64,000 nucleotides of DNA from Rhea pennata (GCF_028389875.1 NC_084668.1:17875993-17939992); one strand, 5' to 3'; numbered from the stretch's first letter, positions 32,201 to 50,910 are shown. The notes: generated from the letters alone by a model not told the origin. Numbers and translations are program-made.

Positions 32201-34673
32201 GCCACACTGGTACCAAACAAAAGCAGCGAGTTACTTCTTTGCAAAATCCCGGGGAGGGGAAGGATATAGTTTGGTAAAAGCCATTATCTCCAATCTGAGT
32301 ACTATGAATCCAGTGTTGCAGGGCTGGTGATGCAGTAGCAGGGCAGAATGAGCCATGCTCTGGCCTCCTCTGCTGACCTGCAGAACTGCTTTGACGCTAA
32401 CACTCCATGCTCAGAAAATGCAAGCCTCTTCTGAAGAAACCAGCTGTCTTGGTGTAATGTGCAGAGGCTCCACTTCAGTTCAGCACTGGAAAGTGTGGAG
32501 GAGCAATACTAGCACCTGCCTTTGCTGAAGCTTTGTGCTTGAAACGTTAGCTTCCAAAGGAATGCAGATACTTGGACCTGCTGCTGCCTATAGAAGTCTT
32601 CATAGGGCCCAGTGACAGGAGAAAGGGGTGCTGTGCTCCTTGATGGTCCCAGGAGAGAAGGAAGGCACAAAGCCCTTTGCAGAAAGACCTTGAGGAGCTA
32701 AACCTGTCTTGTGCTAGCTAGCTCTTTCAGATTCAGCATCAAGAGCCAGCAAAGTTTCAGGCAGTGCATTATTGCAGGAGAGCACTGAGCCAAGACAGTC
32801 TTTCCCTGGCAGTGCAATGATCACTTTGTGTAACCCTTGCTGTTCTCATAGTGTCCCTCTGCAGAGTCTTTCCAGCAAAGAACAACTGCCTGGGAACTCT
32901 TGTTTGTGTGGAGGAGCCCATAGGCAGCAATGGTAGTTTGTCCTTCTGCCTTCATCCCGTGCAGGTGGATGTGAAGAAGACAGCCTTGGCACTGTCAATC
33001 ACGGATTCTGAGCTCTCTGATGAGGAAGCATCCATCCTGGAGAGTGGGGGCTTTTCTGTCTCAAGGGCTACCACCCCACAGCTGACGGATGTTTCTGAAG
33101 GTATGTGATGGGATACTTAATACCTTCCTTGCCCTGGCTGTTTTTTCCCAAAAGAACTTTGTGGTCCCAGTAAGGCCATCTCTTCTTCCTCCTATCCAAC
33201 CTAACAGGACAATAGGGAAAGAAGACAGCTATTTGCAAGAGAAAGTGTGAAAAAGAGAAACTAGTAATAGCAACAAAACATGTCCTGACTTTATGGGTGA
33301 TTCTGAGTTGGTCCCGACTGGATATCTTCCTCCAGCTACAGTTCCACAAGACAATTTCTCCTGTCACTCCGAAAGGGGAACAGAGCTGTCCTCAAAGTCC
33401 ATGCTAATTGGCAGAGAACAGGAGGATGGAGCAGACCAGCAGAAATAATTATATGGTGTCCGTAGTTCCACAGCCAGGCACTGATGCTGGGTCACACAGG
33501 TCAGAGCCTGCACCCTGTAAGCCTTACAAGCTCAGAGAAAGACTGGTTAGTGGTGAGGAATGGTAATCGCTCAGAGGGGTCGCTTGAGCGTCTGGGGAAT
33601 GATAGGCAGGTGAAGTGCTGTGAGCATGATTTCCCTAACCCCATGCCATGGGTTTTAGAGGAGGGCTGCAGATGCAGAGCATGAGCTTGGGAAGAAGCAG
33701 TCTTCCCTGAGCACGGAGCATGTAGAGCAGGGTGAAAAAAGAAGTGTAGGTGAATTGTCCCACTGTGAGAAGGGAATAATTCCAGACACCTTTCTGCTGT
33801 GCTCCCTGCCCTGGGCTCACCTCGGAGTGAGCCTTGGTGTGTCAGCTGGGAGTAAGTGGATGGGAGGTGTCAGGAGCCTGGGCCGAGGTAAGGGGACTCA
33901 AGTCTTAATGCCATTGCTAATGCTGGTGCCTTTCAGACCTGGATCAGCAGAGCCTGCACAGTGAGCCAGAGGAGTCCTTTTCCAAGGACCTGGCAGAGTT
34001 CCCCTCCGTGGAAGAATATCATTCCAGAGATCTGGGACCACAGAGCGATGAAGATGCATTTGGTGTGCCTCTGGGTCCTGAGCTTGCCCATGCTGCCCGT
34101 GAGCTGGACTCAGCAGAGAAGGAGGCTGCGGACTCTGACCTCTCCATCCTTCACCTAGCGTCTCCTCTCCATTTTGTAAATACGCACTTCAATGGGAGCG
34201 GGCAAGTGGCAGGAGGTGACACAGAGCCAAAGACTGCCTCCGCTCCGGGTCTGGGCATCTGCATTGACACGCTGAGTGAGGAGATCGTCACCACTGCCAT
34301 TACCACAGCAGTGCAGAACACCCTCTCTGCCCTGCTGCGGTCCTCGGAGGCCAGCGAGGGGCCCTCCCTCTCCGAATTCCTCCCCATGGAGCCTGAAGAG
34401 AAACTGAGCTTCCAAGCGCAGCTGTCAGAGACCGAAGCAGTGGAGACAGAGACAGCAGCTTCACCAGAGGATGAGGAGGAAGGAGATGACTTTGAGCTAC
34501 TGGATCAGAGGGAGCTGGAGCAAATGGATGTAGAGCTGGGGCTTGGAGAGGAGCAGGTAGCGGAGGAGTCTCCTGCTTCTCTGGCTTCGGCTTCTCCCTC
34601 TCCCGCACAGGCTGAGCTGCCGAAGCAAGGAGATGAGGAGGAGGCAGTGACGAGGGCAGCATCTATGTCTTAG
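20253..34673 (+). CDS. RETREG2: RETREG2 (FAM134A), reticulon-like ER-phagy regulator
   Basis: ER membrane protein that shapes tubules through a reticulon homology domain and can recruit ATG8 proteins for ER-phagy. Nine coding exons: 20253-20467, 23290-23396, 28377-28407, 29156-29291, 30659-30743, 31528-31665, 32021-32115, 32965-33100 and 33937-34673, giving 560 codons (559 aa; human is about 543). The N-terminus is an Ala/Glu-rich low-complexity stretch, then [21 protein letters not shown]. The hairpin segments are [17 protein letters not shown] and [20 protein letters not shown], with [21 protein letters not shown]. The acidic C-terminal half has [28 protein letters not shown] and a LIR motif DDFELL at about residues 498-503. 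Intron 2 (23397-28376) is the largest and shows only a short AAT microsatellite. Confidence 0.95.
24814..24840. repeat. (AAT)n microsatellite
   Basis: About nine AAT/TAA units lie in RETREG2 intron 2. It is a simple-sequence repeat with no coding significance. Confidence 0.9.
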
Positions 34674-35590
34674 GTCGTCTTTGTGCGTCCCTTTTTTTCT
34701 CTATAGTCACTGGAAAGAAGGAAGAACTCGCATAGCAAACATGCAGTGGGTTTTTAGATATTTGTGTTGACTGGGATGGAAAAGTGTCAGTGTTAATGTG
34801 CTGTGTCAGGAATAACCAATCCTTTCCATCCTTCTAGAGCCCAGCCTTCACTGGCTGAGTGGGAGAAGCCCCTGCCCTGCAACCGGGGAGGAGCTGGCTC
34901 ATAGAAGCCTTATGCCACAACTGAAACACCAACCCCAGCAAATGCTTCCTAGTAATGGTGCAGTATTTTTGTCTGTCTTCTGTTTGTCTTTTGTTTTGCA
35001 CGCAGAGTACTGAGCTAGCTGTAGCTGCTGCTAATACCCAGATTCCCAGTAGGACATATGCAATCTTATTTTATTGGGTTTTTAAATGGCTGAAAGTGTA
35101 AATAATTTTAACTTTCACTGATTTAGTTGGGGGGGAGGGATGAGGTGCACACTCAAATTTAGCTCTCAAGGGCTAGGGGGAGGGGAAGGATGGTAGTGGG
35201 GTGGAGGGTAGCAGTACGGAGAGGGAAGCAGATGGGTTCTGCGAAGCAAAGAGCCCCTTTGCAAACCATTAGCATTTTTCACATCGCTGCTGGAACAGGG
35301 TGTCAGGCGATACCAGGTTTCTTCTGTGTCTGATTTGAGTTATGCTACTGTGTGGCTGTGGAGTTTTTGCAATCAATGAAGTTCACTCCTGGCCCCCGTT
35401 CGGTACTCCCGTTTCTTCCCGCCTTGGCACGTTTCTCTGCCCAGACTGCTGCCCTCAGCTAGCCTGGTCCAGCGCCCGCTGCCTCCTCATCCTCACCGCT
35501 GCCTCCCTCGGCCCGGCGCGGTAGCGCGGTACCTGAAGCCTCCGGCGCGGCTTGAAGAGAGCCCGGAGCCCTCTGTCAGGCAGCAGAGGG
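34674..35590 (+). other. RETREG2: RETREG2 3' UTR and short gap before the ZFAND2B promoter
   Basis: The sequence after the RETREG2 stop includes T-rich and A/T-rich stretches typical of a 3' UTR (for example around 35060-35125). No canonical AATAAA or ATTAAA was found on the plus strand; an AATAAT near 35100 is the best variant signal. From about 35400 the sequence becomes GC-rich and merges into the ZFAND2B promoter. Confidence 0.5.
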
Positions 35591-35594
35591 TCTG

Positions 35595-35648
35595 GGGGCC
35601 GGGGCCGGGGCCGGGGCCGGGGCCGGGGCCGGGGCCGGGGCCGGGGCC
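35595..35648. repeat. GGGGCC hexanucleotide array, nine perfect units
   Basis: Nine uninterrupted GGGGCC units occupy 54 bp on the plus strand, followed by GGG and then a run of 13 G (35653-35665). The array lies about 290 bp upstream of the ZFAND2B start codon. Sequence of this type is known to form G-quadruplexes in other contexts. Confidence 0.95.
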
Positions 35649-35701
35649 GGGCGGGGGGGGGGGGGCGCTGCGCGGAGCTCTGCCGCGGCCCCCGGGGGGG
35701 G

Positions 35702-35875
35702 CGGGGCCTCGGCGCCCCGGGGGGGGGGGGGGCGGGGCCTCGGCGCCCCGGGGGGGGGGGACGGGGCCTCGGCGCCCCGGGGGGGGGGGCGGGGCCTCGG
35801 CGCCCCGGGGGGGGCGGGGCCTCGGCGCCCCGGGGGGGGCGGGGCCTCGGCGCCCCGGGGGGGCGGGGCCTCGGC
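35702..35875. repeat. Hairpin-forming GC minisatellite upstream of ZFAND2B
   Basis: An 18-bp core with inverted ends (CGGGGC ... GCCCCG around CTCGGC) occurs six times, at 35702, 35733, 35762, 35790, 35815 and 35840. A seventh, degenerate copy is at 35864. Cores are separated by G runs, so the period falls steadily from 31 to 24 bp towards the gene. Each unit boundary also makes a GC box. Confidence 0.9.
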
Positions 35876-35881
35876 CGCGCG

Positions 35882-35889
35882 TGACGTCA
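35882..35889. promoter_or_regulatory. ZFAND2B: CRE palindrome TGACGTCA in the ZFAND2B promoter
   Basis: A perfect CREB/ATF site lies 45 bp before the ZFAND2B ATG, between the minisatellite and the gene. No TATA box is seen. Confidence 0.7.
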
Positions 35890-35933
35890 CGGGCGGGGTG
35901 GGCCGCGCCGGCCGCCGTCGGGCCGCGGCCGCC

Positions 35934-38900
35934 ATGGAGTTCCCGGACCTGGGCGCGCACTGCTCCGAGGCGGCCTGCAAGCGCCTGGGTGAGCGGCGGC
36001 GGCGGGCAGGGCCGCGGCTGCCCGGAGCCGGGGGGCAGCGCGGGGCCGGCCGGGCGGCGGCGGGCCGGGGCGGGGGGAGGCGGAAGGCGGCGGCGGGCCG
36101 GCGGCGCGCCCGGGCCGTGAGGGGAGGGCGGGCGGGCGCGGGGGGCAGCGCTGACCCCGGCGGCCGCGTCTCCCCCGCGCCCAGACTTCCTGCCCCTGAA
36201 GTGCGACGCCTGCGAGCAGATCTTCTGCACCGACCACATCGCCTACGCGCAGCACAGCTGCACTTCGGCCTACAAGAAGGTGAGCGCGGCGAGAGGGGCC
36301 CCAGGCTGCCCCTTGCACCCGCCGCCGGGCGCCGCCGGCTCCCGGGGCGCCGCGGGCCCGCAGCGTGAACAGCCGCCCTGGGAGAGGAGCAGAGCCGAGC
36401 CGAGGGGCGCGGGCGCGAGCTGGAGGGACGCGACGGCCCGCGGAGCGGGGGGCAGAGCGGCTCGCGCGGTGCGGGGCGCTGCCCTGGGTAGGGTTGCTGC
36501 TGCCAGGCCTGAGCACGAGAGCAGGGCCAGGAGCGGGGGGTAGATGGCTTGGGGCGTGGGTGCTCTTGTCCTGCAGCTGATGTGCCTCACCTGAGCTTTG
36601 GACTCGCTTTGAGGAAACACGGGGCATTCCCAAGAAGTCCCTGTGTGTGCAACTGAGGGCACAGACCTGGGGGGAGCCAGGCAGCGAGCGGAGGCGCTGG
36701 CAGGGAGCTGCTCCCCCGGCTGAGGAGGGCAGAGGCCCTGACTCTCTCTTTCCCTATGCTTTAACAGAATAATTTATTGAAGCAATTTGCTGGACTTGGG
36801 AGTTGCTTCCCTATCCCTTGGGACTGGCCCGGAAAGCGGAGGTATCTCTGAAAGCTGTGGTCTGCATCTCAGTGCTGCAGACTTCTGGTCTACCTCCTGC
36901 AAGTGAGCGGAATGGTTTGGGCATCTCCCTGCCCCGTCATGTGTCCTTCCTAGATCATGTGTTAGCATAACCCTTCCAGGGCTAGAAACAGCAAGATGAG
37001 CCTTTGGAGGTTGGGGGAGAGGATCTCAAACCACAGATGAAACTGCAGAAATCATGGCAGGCAAATACTGAAAGGGGGAGAGATGGTAGCAGGGCCTCAA
37101 GGAGGCCCAGCTGCTGGGTGTCAGCCACGTGTCTGCAGCTCCCTTGTCTCATCTGTACAGGATGTGCAGGTCCCCGTGTGTCCTCTCTGCAACACCCCAG
37201 TCCCTGTGAGGCGGGGGGAGATGCCCGATGTCGTGGTGGGGGAGCACATTGACCGTGACTGCAAGTCTGACCCTGCACAGCGCAAGCGCAAGGTAGGAGC
37301 CTGGGGCTCACCACCTCGCAGAGCCCGTTTCCCTGAGCTGGGTGCTGCGCTTGCCTGATGCTGCTCGTCGCAGGTGCGGTGAGCTGCTGAGCTCAGCTGA
37401 GTCCCTGCTGAATACTGAGGGATAGGATGCAAACAACCCACTGCCTGGCCTGGCCAGTGTAGCCTCTGCTTGCAGAGGTTCAGGACAGAAAGGATTGGTG
37501 AGATGGTGGTGTGCACATCTGCAGAGCTTTGTGGTGTGAGTCTGGGGCTAACTTAGCAATTGGGTGGGGCTGGGCAGCTGCGTGGGGCACAAGGAAAGGC
37601 AGGATGGTGTTCAGAAACTACACACTACCATTAGAAAAATAAATCAGCGATTAGTTTCCCCTTCTTACTAGGAAGAGGAAAGAGCTGTGGAGGCTTTCAG
37701 TGGACTGGAGCTGTCCCTACAGGAATCCAGTCAGCCCAGCAACAGCAAGAGAGCTCTAATGGACCAGGCAGGAGTCCTTGGGCAAGGCACTGTCTCTCCT
37801 GCTATAAAGTTCAGTGCCCAGGAGGAACTTTTTCTGTAAAGGCTGAGGCACGAGGAAATCGTTAATAATTTATCTAAAGAAAACTTGTACTGAAATGCAG
37901 ACTTCAGAGCCTTATAGAAGTGGCAGTGCCAGGGGGCTGGTCAGAGCCTAGGGCCATCCTCCCTTCCCCTCTCTCACCTTGACAAGCCCTTGGCAATGTC
38001 CCTTGTCACTGCCACCGTGTCTGCCTTCAGATCTTCACCAACAAGTGTCTGAAGCCTGGCTGCAAGCAGAAGGAGATGATGAAGGTGATCTGTGACCAGT
38101 GCCACAAGAACTACTGCCTCAAGCACCGGCATCCCCTGGACCATGACTGCAGTGGGGCAGGGCGTCCCCTCTCCAAAGCTGGGTGAGGGGCTGGCGGAGA
38201 GAGAGCTGGGCTTGTCAGATGTGTGACAGGGAGGAAGCTGGTCTCTTCCCGCCCTTAGCTGCTTGTTGGGACTGCTGCATCCTCATACTTCCTGCCCTTG
38301 AGTACTGTGGGAGGACAGGGGGCGGGAAGTAGAGATGCCAGTGAGGTGTCTTATCCTTCGATGAGGAGCCCAGGGATGGCCCGTGATGGATAAAGCAGTT
38401 GCTCATGGGCATGCTGTCTGTCCTAGTCACGCTGCAGTTGCAAGAGCCGAGGCATCCTCCGCCAAAGCAGTCACTGCGTCGAGCAGCGGAGCTTCCCGGC
38501 AAGCAGACAGCCCCTCTGTTCCAGCCTCTGCCAGGTACAGCAACATCCCCAGCTCTGAATTCCGAGATTGGCATGACCAGGCTCAGCTTGACTCCCTCTG
38601 GGACACAGGAGTGACAGCTCCCTCGTCATGGACTTGTCAGTGCTGCCTGCCTTGACAATAACCCTGCTTCTCTCCCGTTCGTAGAGGAGGCAGACCAGCC
38701 AGCTCCCAGACTCACAGCACCTCCCCTCCAGCTGTCATGCTGCAGAACGGACTGGTGAGTGACTTGGTGTGGGCATTTTGGGCACTTTTGGCTGTGTCCT
38801 GTACCGTGAGCAGTGACTGCAGCAACTGGGAGCTCTGAAGGGGGGTGCCCAGCCTGTGCATACCCCCGAAATGCTCAGCAGTGACTGAAGTGCATGCTAG

Positions 38901-40379
38901 CTGGCCTTCCTGTGGGAACAAGGATCCCAGGCACTTGGCGAGGCATCAGCAGAGTTTGCCCTGCTTGCGAATAGCATCGGTCAGCTCTGCTCAGTGCTGA
39001 GTCTCCTCCAGACGAAGTGTCCTGGCCCTTTTCTCCAAATGTTGCCTTTCTGTTCTGCAAACTGAGTGCAGAGAGGGAGGGTAGCTGCTTCCTGCTGATG
39101 TTCTCCAAAATGCCCTCTGCACAGGCAGATAGGGCTGCACTCTCTGGAGATGAGAGAGATGAGAATCTGCTCTCTGCTGAGGTGCATGGCGCTGCCTCCT
39201 GCTGTCCCCAGGCAGGCTGATGATGAAATGTTTTGTTTCAGAGTGAGGAAGAGGCACTGCAGCGAGCTCTGGAGATGTCACTGGCAGAGTCAGCACTCAA
39301 CTCTGAGCAGCCACCCAGGTACAGCCCAGAGACACGTCATGTCTGAGTCTACGTGCGAAAGGTGCCCTGGGCAAAGTCATGTGGCTTTGGGATGACATTT
39401 CTCTCAGCATGTGACTAGATGATGCCTCTGGCTGATTGATGGGGGAAAAGGGGTAGTTCAGAGCTAGTGCAGGGCCCTGTTTAGGGAGCAAGCCCTCTAG
39501 CACGCTGGGAAGGAACAGTGACAGCACAGAGTAGGACAAGCTGTTGTCTGACCATTTGTCAGCTAGCGAGTGTGGCTGGAGCATGCCAGAGCTAGAACGG
39601 ATGTGCTCCCAGGGAATATTCAGGAGCTTAAGTCCTTGGGCATGTTTCTGGTGCTGCTAAAAGCACCATCTTACAGACTGGAGTTAAAGGTCTGTGGAGA
39701 ACACGGCTGCACCATCTTACAGACTGGAGTTAAAGGTCTGTGGAGAACACGGCTGTCCTGGGTGCTGTTTGTTCACTGCCAGCCCCAGCTGGATCCTTTG
39801 TTTTCGCCCCAAAGCCCCTGCCCTGTTTAGGGTGTTTTTCTATTGCTCCCTGCCCTTAGCTGTCCTGAAGGGTTGCAGTGATGGGGAATGCCTGCTACCC
39901 CAAAGGGCTCTGACCGTGAGGGCTGGTGAGTCTGGGGAAAGTGTGAGGGACACCATGCACTGCTGTCCCCAGCAGCACGCAGGAAGAGGAAGATCTGGCG
40001 CTGGCCCAGGCACTGTCAGCAAGTGAAGCTGAGTACCAACAGCTACAGCGGCAGGTGAGTGGGACTGCCTGTGGCTTTGCACCCTAGTGGGGTTGATCCT
40101 AGCTGTGCTGCATCGTCGTGGGGTCCTCTCTGGGCTGTGCTTCCTCTGTGCTCTATCTGGGGACGCTTTCCCCTCCAGAAGGGCAGCCCAACCCGAGGCA
40201 ATGACAGTGTCACTGCTAAGCACGCAGCCCTGCGGACCTGAGCCCTGAATGTGCCTGCTCATTGCCTTGCTTGTGCCCCTTGTAGGACAGAGGAAGAAGT
40301 TTGTCTTTCCTTGCTCACTGTATGCTTCTTCCTGTTCCAGATGCACGGTTCAAAGCCATCAAACTGCAGCATGTCCTAG
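35934..40379 (+). CDS. ZFAND2B: ZFAND2B (AIRAPL), AN1 zinc-finger p97/ubiquitin adaptor
   Basis: ER-associated adaptor linking p97/VCP and the proteasome to ubiquitinated or translocating proteins. Nine coding exons: 35934-35988, 36185-36279, 37161-37292, 38031-38182, 38427-38534, 38685-38754, 39242-39318, 39973-40054 and 40341-40379, giving 270 codons (269 aa; human is about 257). The first AN1 finger is around residues 10-45 (CSEAAC, KCDACEQIFCTDH, HSC). The second is around 100-135 (CLKPGC, ICDQCHKNYCLKHRHPLDHDC). Residues around the exon 4/5 junction, KAGHAAVAR, fit the p97-binding VIM. Two ubiquitin-interacting motifs follow: SEEEALQRALEMSLAES and EEDLALAQALSASEAEY. The C-terminus CSMS is a CaaX box. 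The last exon encodes only 12 residues. Confidence 0.96.
39664..39755. repeat. Perfect 46-bp tandem duplication in a ZFAND2B intron
   Basis: Two identical 46-bp copies lie head to tail at 39664-39709 and 39710-39755, in the intron between exons 7 and 8. Absence of any mismatch suggests a recent duplication or an assembly artefact. Confidence 0.95.
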
Positions 40380-41749
40380 GCCTGCAAGGCAGGGTGTGCC
40401 AGCGGATGTGGGACCTGCTTGTGACCCAAGGAATGGCTGTGGCCTACCAGTTGGATGCTGTGTGGTTCTGGCCTGCATACTGATAATAAGAGCCCTTTGC
40501 CAGGGACAAATGATCTCCTTGGGGGCTGTAAGCAAGCTACTAACCACACCCTGGCAGCATAGGCCTGTAGAAAATTGGTGCAGCAAATTGCTGACGCTCC
40601 TGGAGAAGTGGCAACTGTGGGACAAGGCCCAGCGCGGACTGACCAAAGCAAGCAGCTGCCCATAGTGTGCACTTTGCCTACAGCTGCTGTGGCTGTGTCC
40701 CAGGGCTGCAGTGCCCGGGGGACTATGTGGTGTAGATGGAAGTGAGGGCACAGCTAGTCTGGAGGGGAAGAGTTGCATGGGGCCATTTCTGTGTGCTTGG
40801 ACATACAGTTGAGATGTATCTGCCAGTAACAGGGGCCTGGATTTCATCCTCTGGGGAGGGTCCAACCAACCTCTCAGCAGACAACAGCAGTGCCTGGAAA
40901 GGGGTCTCACCATGCGCGTGGCACAACTGAACCTTGAAGGGCCGTGCCCTTCCCCACTCCTCATGTCCTCAGTGCCTCCCCTGCTGTTTGCATGCACAAG
41001 AGCACATTGGGCCTTACCTAGCTCAGCTTGGGACACTCGTGTTTGCACAGGGCGAGGACCTCTCTGAGGCTGAATGAAGGCATGTTTCCTTTCTAGTTTA
41101 AATTTACAAGGACTGTTAACTGAAAAGTAACTTTGGTGGTGACTTAACTGGGCCAGTGTGTTTTGCATGGGAGGACTGCAGCGGTGTTCTTCATGGTGGC
41201 TTCTCTTGGCTGCTCAATCTCTGCTAAACTATCCCTAGGCCACCACATGCTCTCAGGGCCTGCTTCTACCCAGGACAGATGTCCACTGGCCACTGTTTGC
41301 ATGCTACAGTGGTGCTCTTAGGGCAGGAATGCCTCTCCGCTATGGTCTCAACCATGCTGTGCGTAATCCCCTCCTTGGAAATGGCAGTGCGGTGCCCCAG
41401 CAGAAAACCTCGCAGATGTAGCCCGAAGCTTAGAGCTGCCTCCAGCACTAGTGTTTGGGGACAAGCGCTGGCCCCCAGGTGTGGTGGCTTTTGTCCTGCT
41501 GGCCCTTTGTTGGTAGTCTGTGTGGCAAAGGGGGACCATGCTGCTTTCTCACTAGCTGTCTTATGCCTCCCAGCTGGAACTGCTCCTACTTCCGTGGATG
41601 TGCTTGGGTCTGCACAGTGCCAGGCTCTGCTTTCCTAGTCCAAAGAGTGGTTGTCTGCTGGCAGTGTCTCCCTATGCCTGGCCAGGGCAGGTGGGGGTAC
41701 AGGCTGGGGTGAGGGAATGCTGAAACTTGTCAAAATGCTGTTTGGGGGA

Positions 41750-41755
41750 AATAAA
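41750..41755 (+). terminator. ZFAND2B: Candidate ZFAND2B polyadenylation signal (AATAAA)
   Basis: This is the first canonical plus-strand AATAAA after the ZFAND2B stop, implying a 3' UTR of about 1.4 kb. An earlier variant signal cannot be excluded. The interval 41780-42813 between it and the convergent ABCB6 stop holds no recognised exon and would contain the ABCB6 3' UTR, for which no AATAAA was seen. Confidence 0.6.
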
Positions 41756-42813
41756 CATGTAGCAGAGAGCTTGGAGTAGCTTGAGGAGAGCTGTAGCTTG
41801 GTATCCATCCTGGAGCCCTGCCTCTGCCCCTACCTTGCAGGTCGTGGGGCTGGCATCACCACAACGTAATGACCTTGTGAGTGGGGCTGGGTCCCCAGCT
41901 GAGCCCCTTCTGCATATGTCACTAGATGGGCAACTCGGGGTTGGCCTCCTCCCCAAAGCAAGTCCTTTCAAGTGCTGGGCTTCCCTTGCTCTCCCTGGAG
42001 CAGTGTGGTGGCAGAGCTGCTGGCGCACCTGGGTGGCTGCCTGCTCACATGCTCTTCCTCACTCAGAGCTGCTCGCCAAGAAGCTGCTGGTCCCTGGCTG
42101 CCACGGCAATGCAGTGCCAGTGCGCAGGGCTGGTGGCTGCACCTTCTGCAGGTGACTGGAGCTGGACTGGGCTGCGAGAGGGGGAGCAGGCTCTTCCCCA
42201 GCCCTGACACTGGCTCTCTGCCTGGGAGGCCGTGTCGCCCGGCTGGCGCCACGCTGCCGATGCAGCAGCTGCTCAGCGTGATGCCAGCCCTCAGGGCGCA
42301 GGGCCTGTGACGCCGGCGCAGGGCTGCTAAAAACTGCTCACCGTGCTCTGGCAGCGATCAGGCCGCTGCTGCGCGTGAGGATGCCTGGGCCACACTGGCC
42401 TTCCCTTCTTCCCTCCGTCCTCCTCCTGGGCTGCGCTCAGCAGGCTGCGGTGTGGCAGCAGGCCCCTCCGGAGCGCTGTCCTCTGGGCCCTCAGTAAAGG
42501 GCTCGCTTGGAAAGTCCAGGCTTGGGTTTGTTCTGCGGGTTCGGGCACTAGCCCCACAGCCAGCCTGGTCCTGCCCCGAGCACGGGATCCCACAGCCTCC
42601 CCACGGGAGTCCACAGGCGCGCACCCTCCCCAGAGCACACAGGAGCAGAGCTGGGCAGGACCTGGTTTAAGAAACTACACACAGCAAAACAGACAGGTAC
42701 AACCGCAGCGGAGTGTCCAACCCAGTCCCTGCAGCTCCCGGCTGGCAGCAGGCAAGTGGGGCCGCGGCGCTGCGGGGCCCGGTCCAGGGTTGCAGCAGAG
42801 CACGTGGCCGTGC

Positions 42814-49559
<6,746 letters not shown>

Positions 49560-50149
49560 CCTGCCCGGTCACTGGCTGTGGAGAGAAGAGGGGCTGTCGG
49601 GTACGGCTGCAAATGGGGACCCATGGCCAAACAGAGGGGGCGCTCACGGGGACAAGGGCAAACATTCTGGACACAGGCAGGCACCCCTGCATGCAAACAG
49701 GGCCAGCTTTGCACACCAGCAGCCCAAGCGTGCACCTGGATGGACGTATGACACGTGCACACTGCCGAGGGCTGAGCAGTGACCATGCCAGGCGAGGTGC
49801 TCTGGTCCAGCACGCTGTGGTTGCCCCATGGCAAGGTGGAAGCAGTGGCAGAGGAGGGATGTGGTAGTGGTGCTGGGTTCAGGGTCAGTGCACCGTGGTG
49901 CTTGGCTATGCCCTGCTTTGGGGCTGCACTGGGATCAGCCAGGTTCACCAGTCCTTGCAGGTGCACAAGGACAGGTGGGGGGGGGGAACGGACAGACACG
50001 GATACACGACAGACGGACAGTGAGTGCACAGTGCTACAATGCTGCCAGCGACAGCCGCGGGGATGTGGACGCGCTGGTGTCCTTGGATAGATCTGGGGCA
50101 GGGGGTCTGTCCTGGGGGCAGCGCACAGGCAACGTAATTAAGGTGTGGG

Positions 50150-50285
50150 GAAATGCACGGGGCAATATTTGAGGCGATGCACGGGGAAACGCGGGAGCAA
50201 CACGGGGAACCGCGGGGCAATGCCCGGGGAACGCCCGGGGAACCGCGGGGGCAAGGCACGGGCAAAGCGGGGCAATGCCGGGCCG
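50150..50285. repeat. Degenerate short tandem repeat next to the ABCB6 promoter
   Basis: About ten imperfect units of 10-14 bp are built on words such as CGGGGCAAT, CGGGGAAC and CGGGCAAA. They grade into the CpG island on the right. Confidence 0.6.
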
Positions 50286-50910
50286 GGCCGCGGCGCCGGT
50301 CGGGCCGGGCCGCGCACGCCCCGGGGGCAGCGGCCTGGGCCCTGCGCGCCGGCCCGGGTGCCCGGGGAGCCGCCATGGGCCCGGCCCGGCCCGGCGCGTG
50401 CTCACCTGCCGCCAGGCCCGCTCGGTCCGGCCCGGTCCGGCCGCGCCGCGCACCGGGCGCCGCGCACGGGGCTCCGCGCACCGGGCCGGGCGCCGCCCCG
50501 CGCCGCCGCCGGGCCCTAGCGCCGTCCGCCGCGGGCGCCGCGCCGCGCCGCCCCCAGCGCCAGGCGCCGCCCCGAGGCCCGGGAGAGGGGCCGGGGCTGC
50601 AGGCGGCCCCCGCCGCCGCTTATCGCCGCGGCCAGGCCCCCCGCGCCCGGCCTGCGGCGCCCAGATAGACCGGGCGCCGCACCGAGCCGCCGCCGCCTCC
50701 CCGCCGTGGCAGGTGCCGACCGCAGCCACGCGCAAGTGCCTCAGTTTCCCCGCGGCGGCCGTCGGGACAGACGGGCTGAGGACAGGGCGACGCGGGCGCT
50801 GGCGCTGCGCAAGGACGGGCTGCCGCCGCCGGGCCGGCAGGCAGCGGGGCCGCCCGAGGGGAGGAAGGCGCCACCGAGCACCATTAGCTCCAGCCAGCGC
50901 GCCCCACCAC
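50286..50910 (-). promoter_or_regulatory. ABCB6: ABCB6 CpG-island promoter with untranslated first exon
   Basis: A very CpG-rich, TATA-less block lies upstream of ABCB6. On the minus strand a consensus donor, GGCGGCAG followed by GTGAGC, lies at 50400-50405. It would join the strong acceptor directly upstream of the coding exon (exon edge 49575), leaving a 16-nt leader before the ATG. The untranslated exon therefore starts at 50406 and extends to an unknown transcription start within the island. Confidence 0.65.

Noticed and set aside
35493-36633. Pro/Arg/Gly-rich open frames on both strands around the ZFAND2B start
   Set aside because: They are translations of the GGGGCC array, the minisatellite and GC-rich intron 1, with no family similarity.
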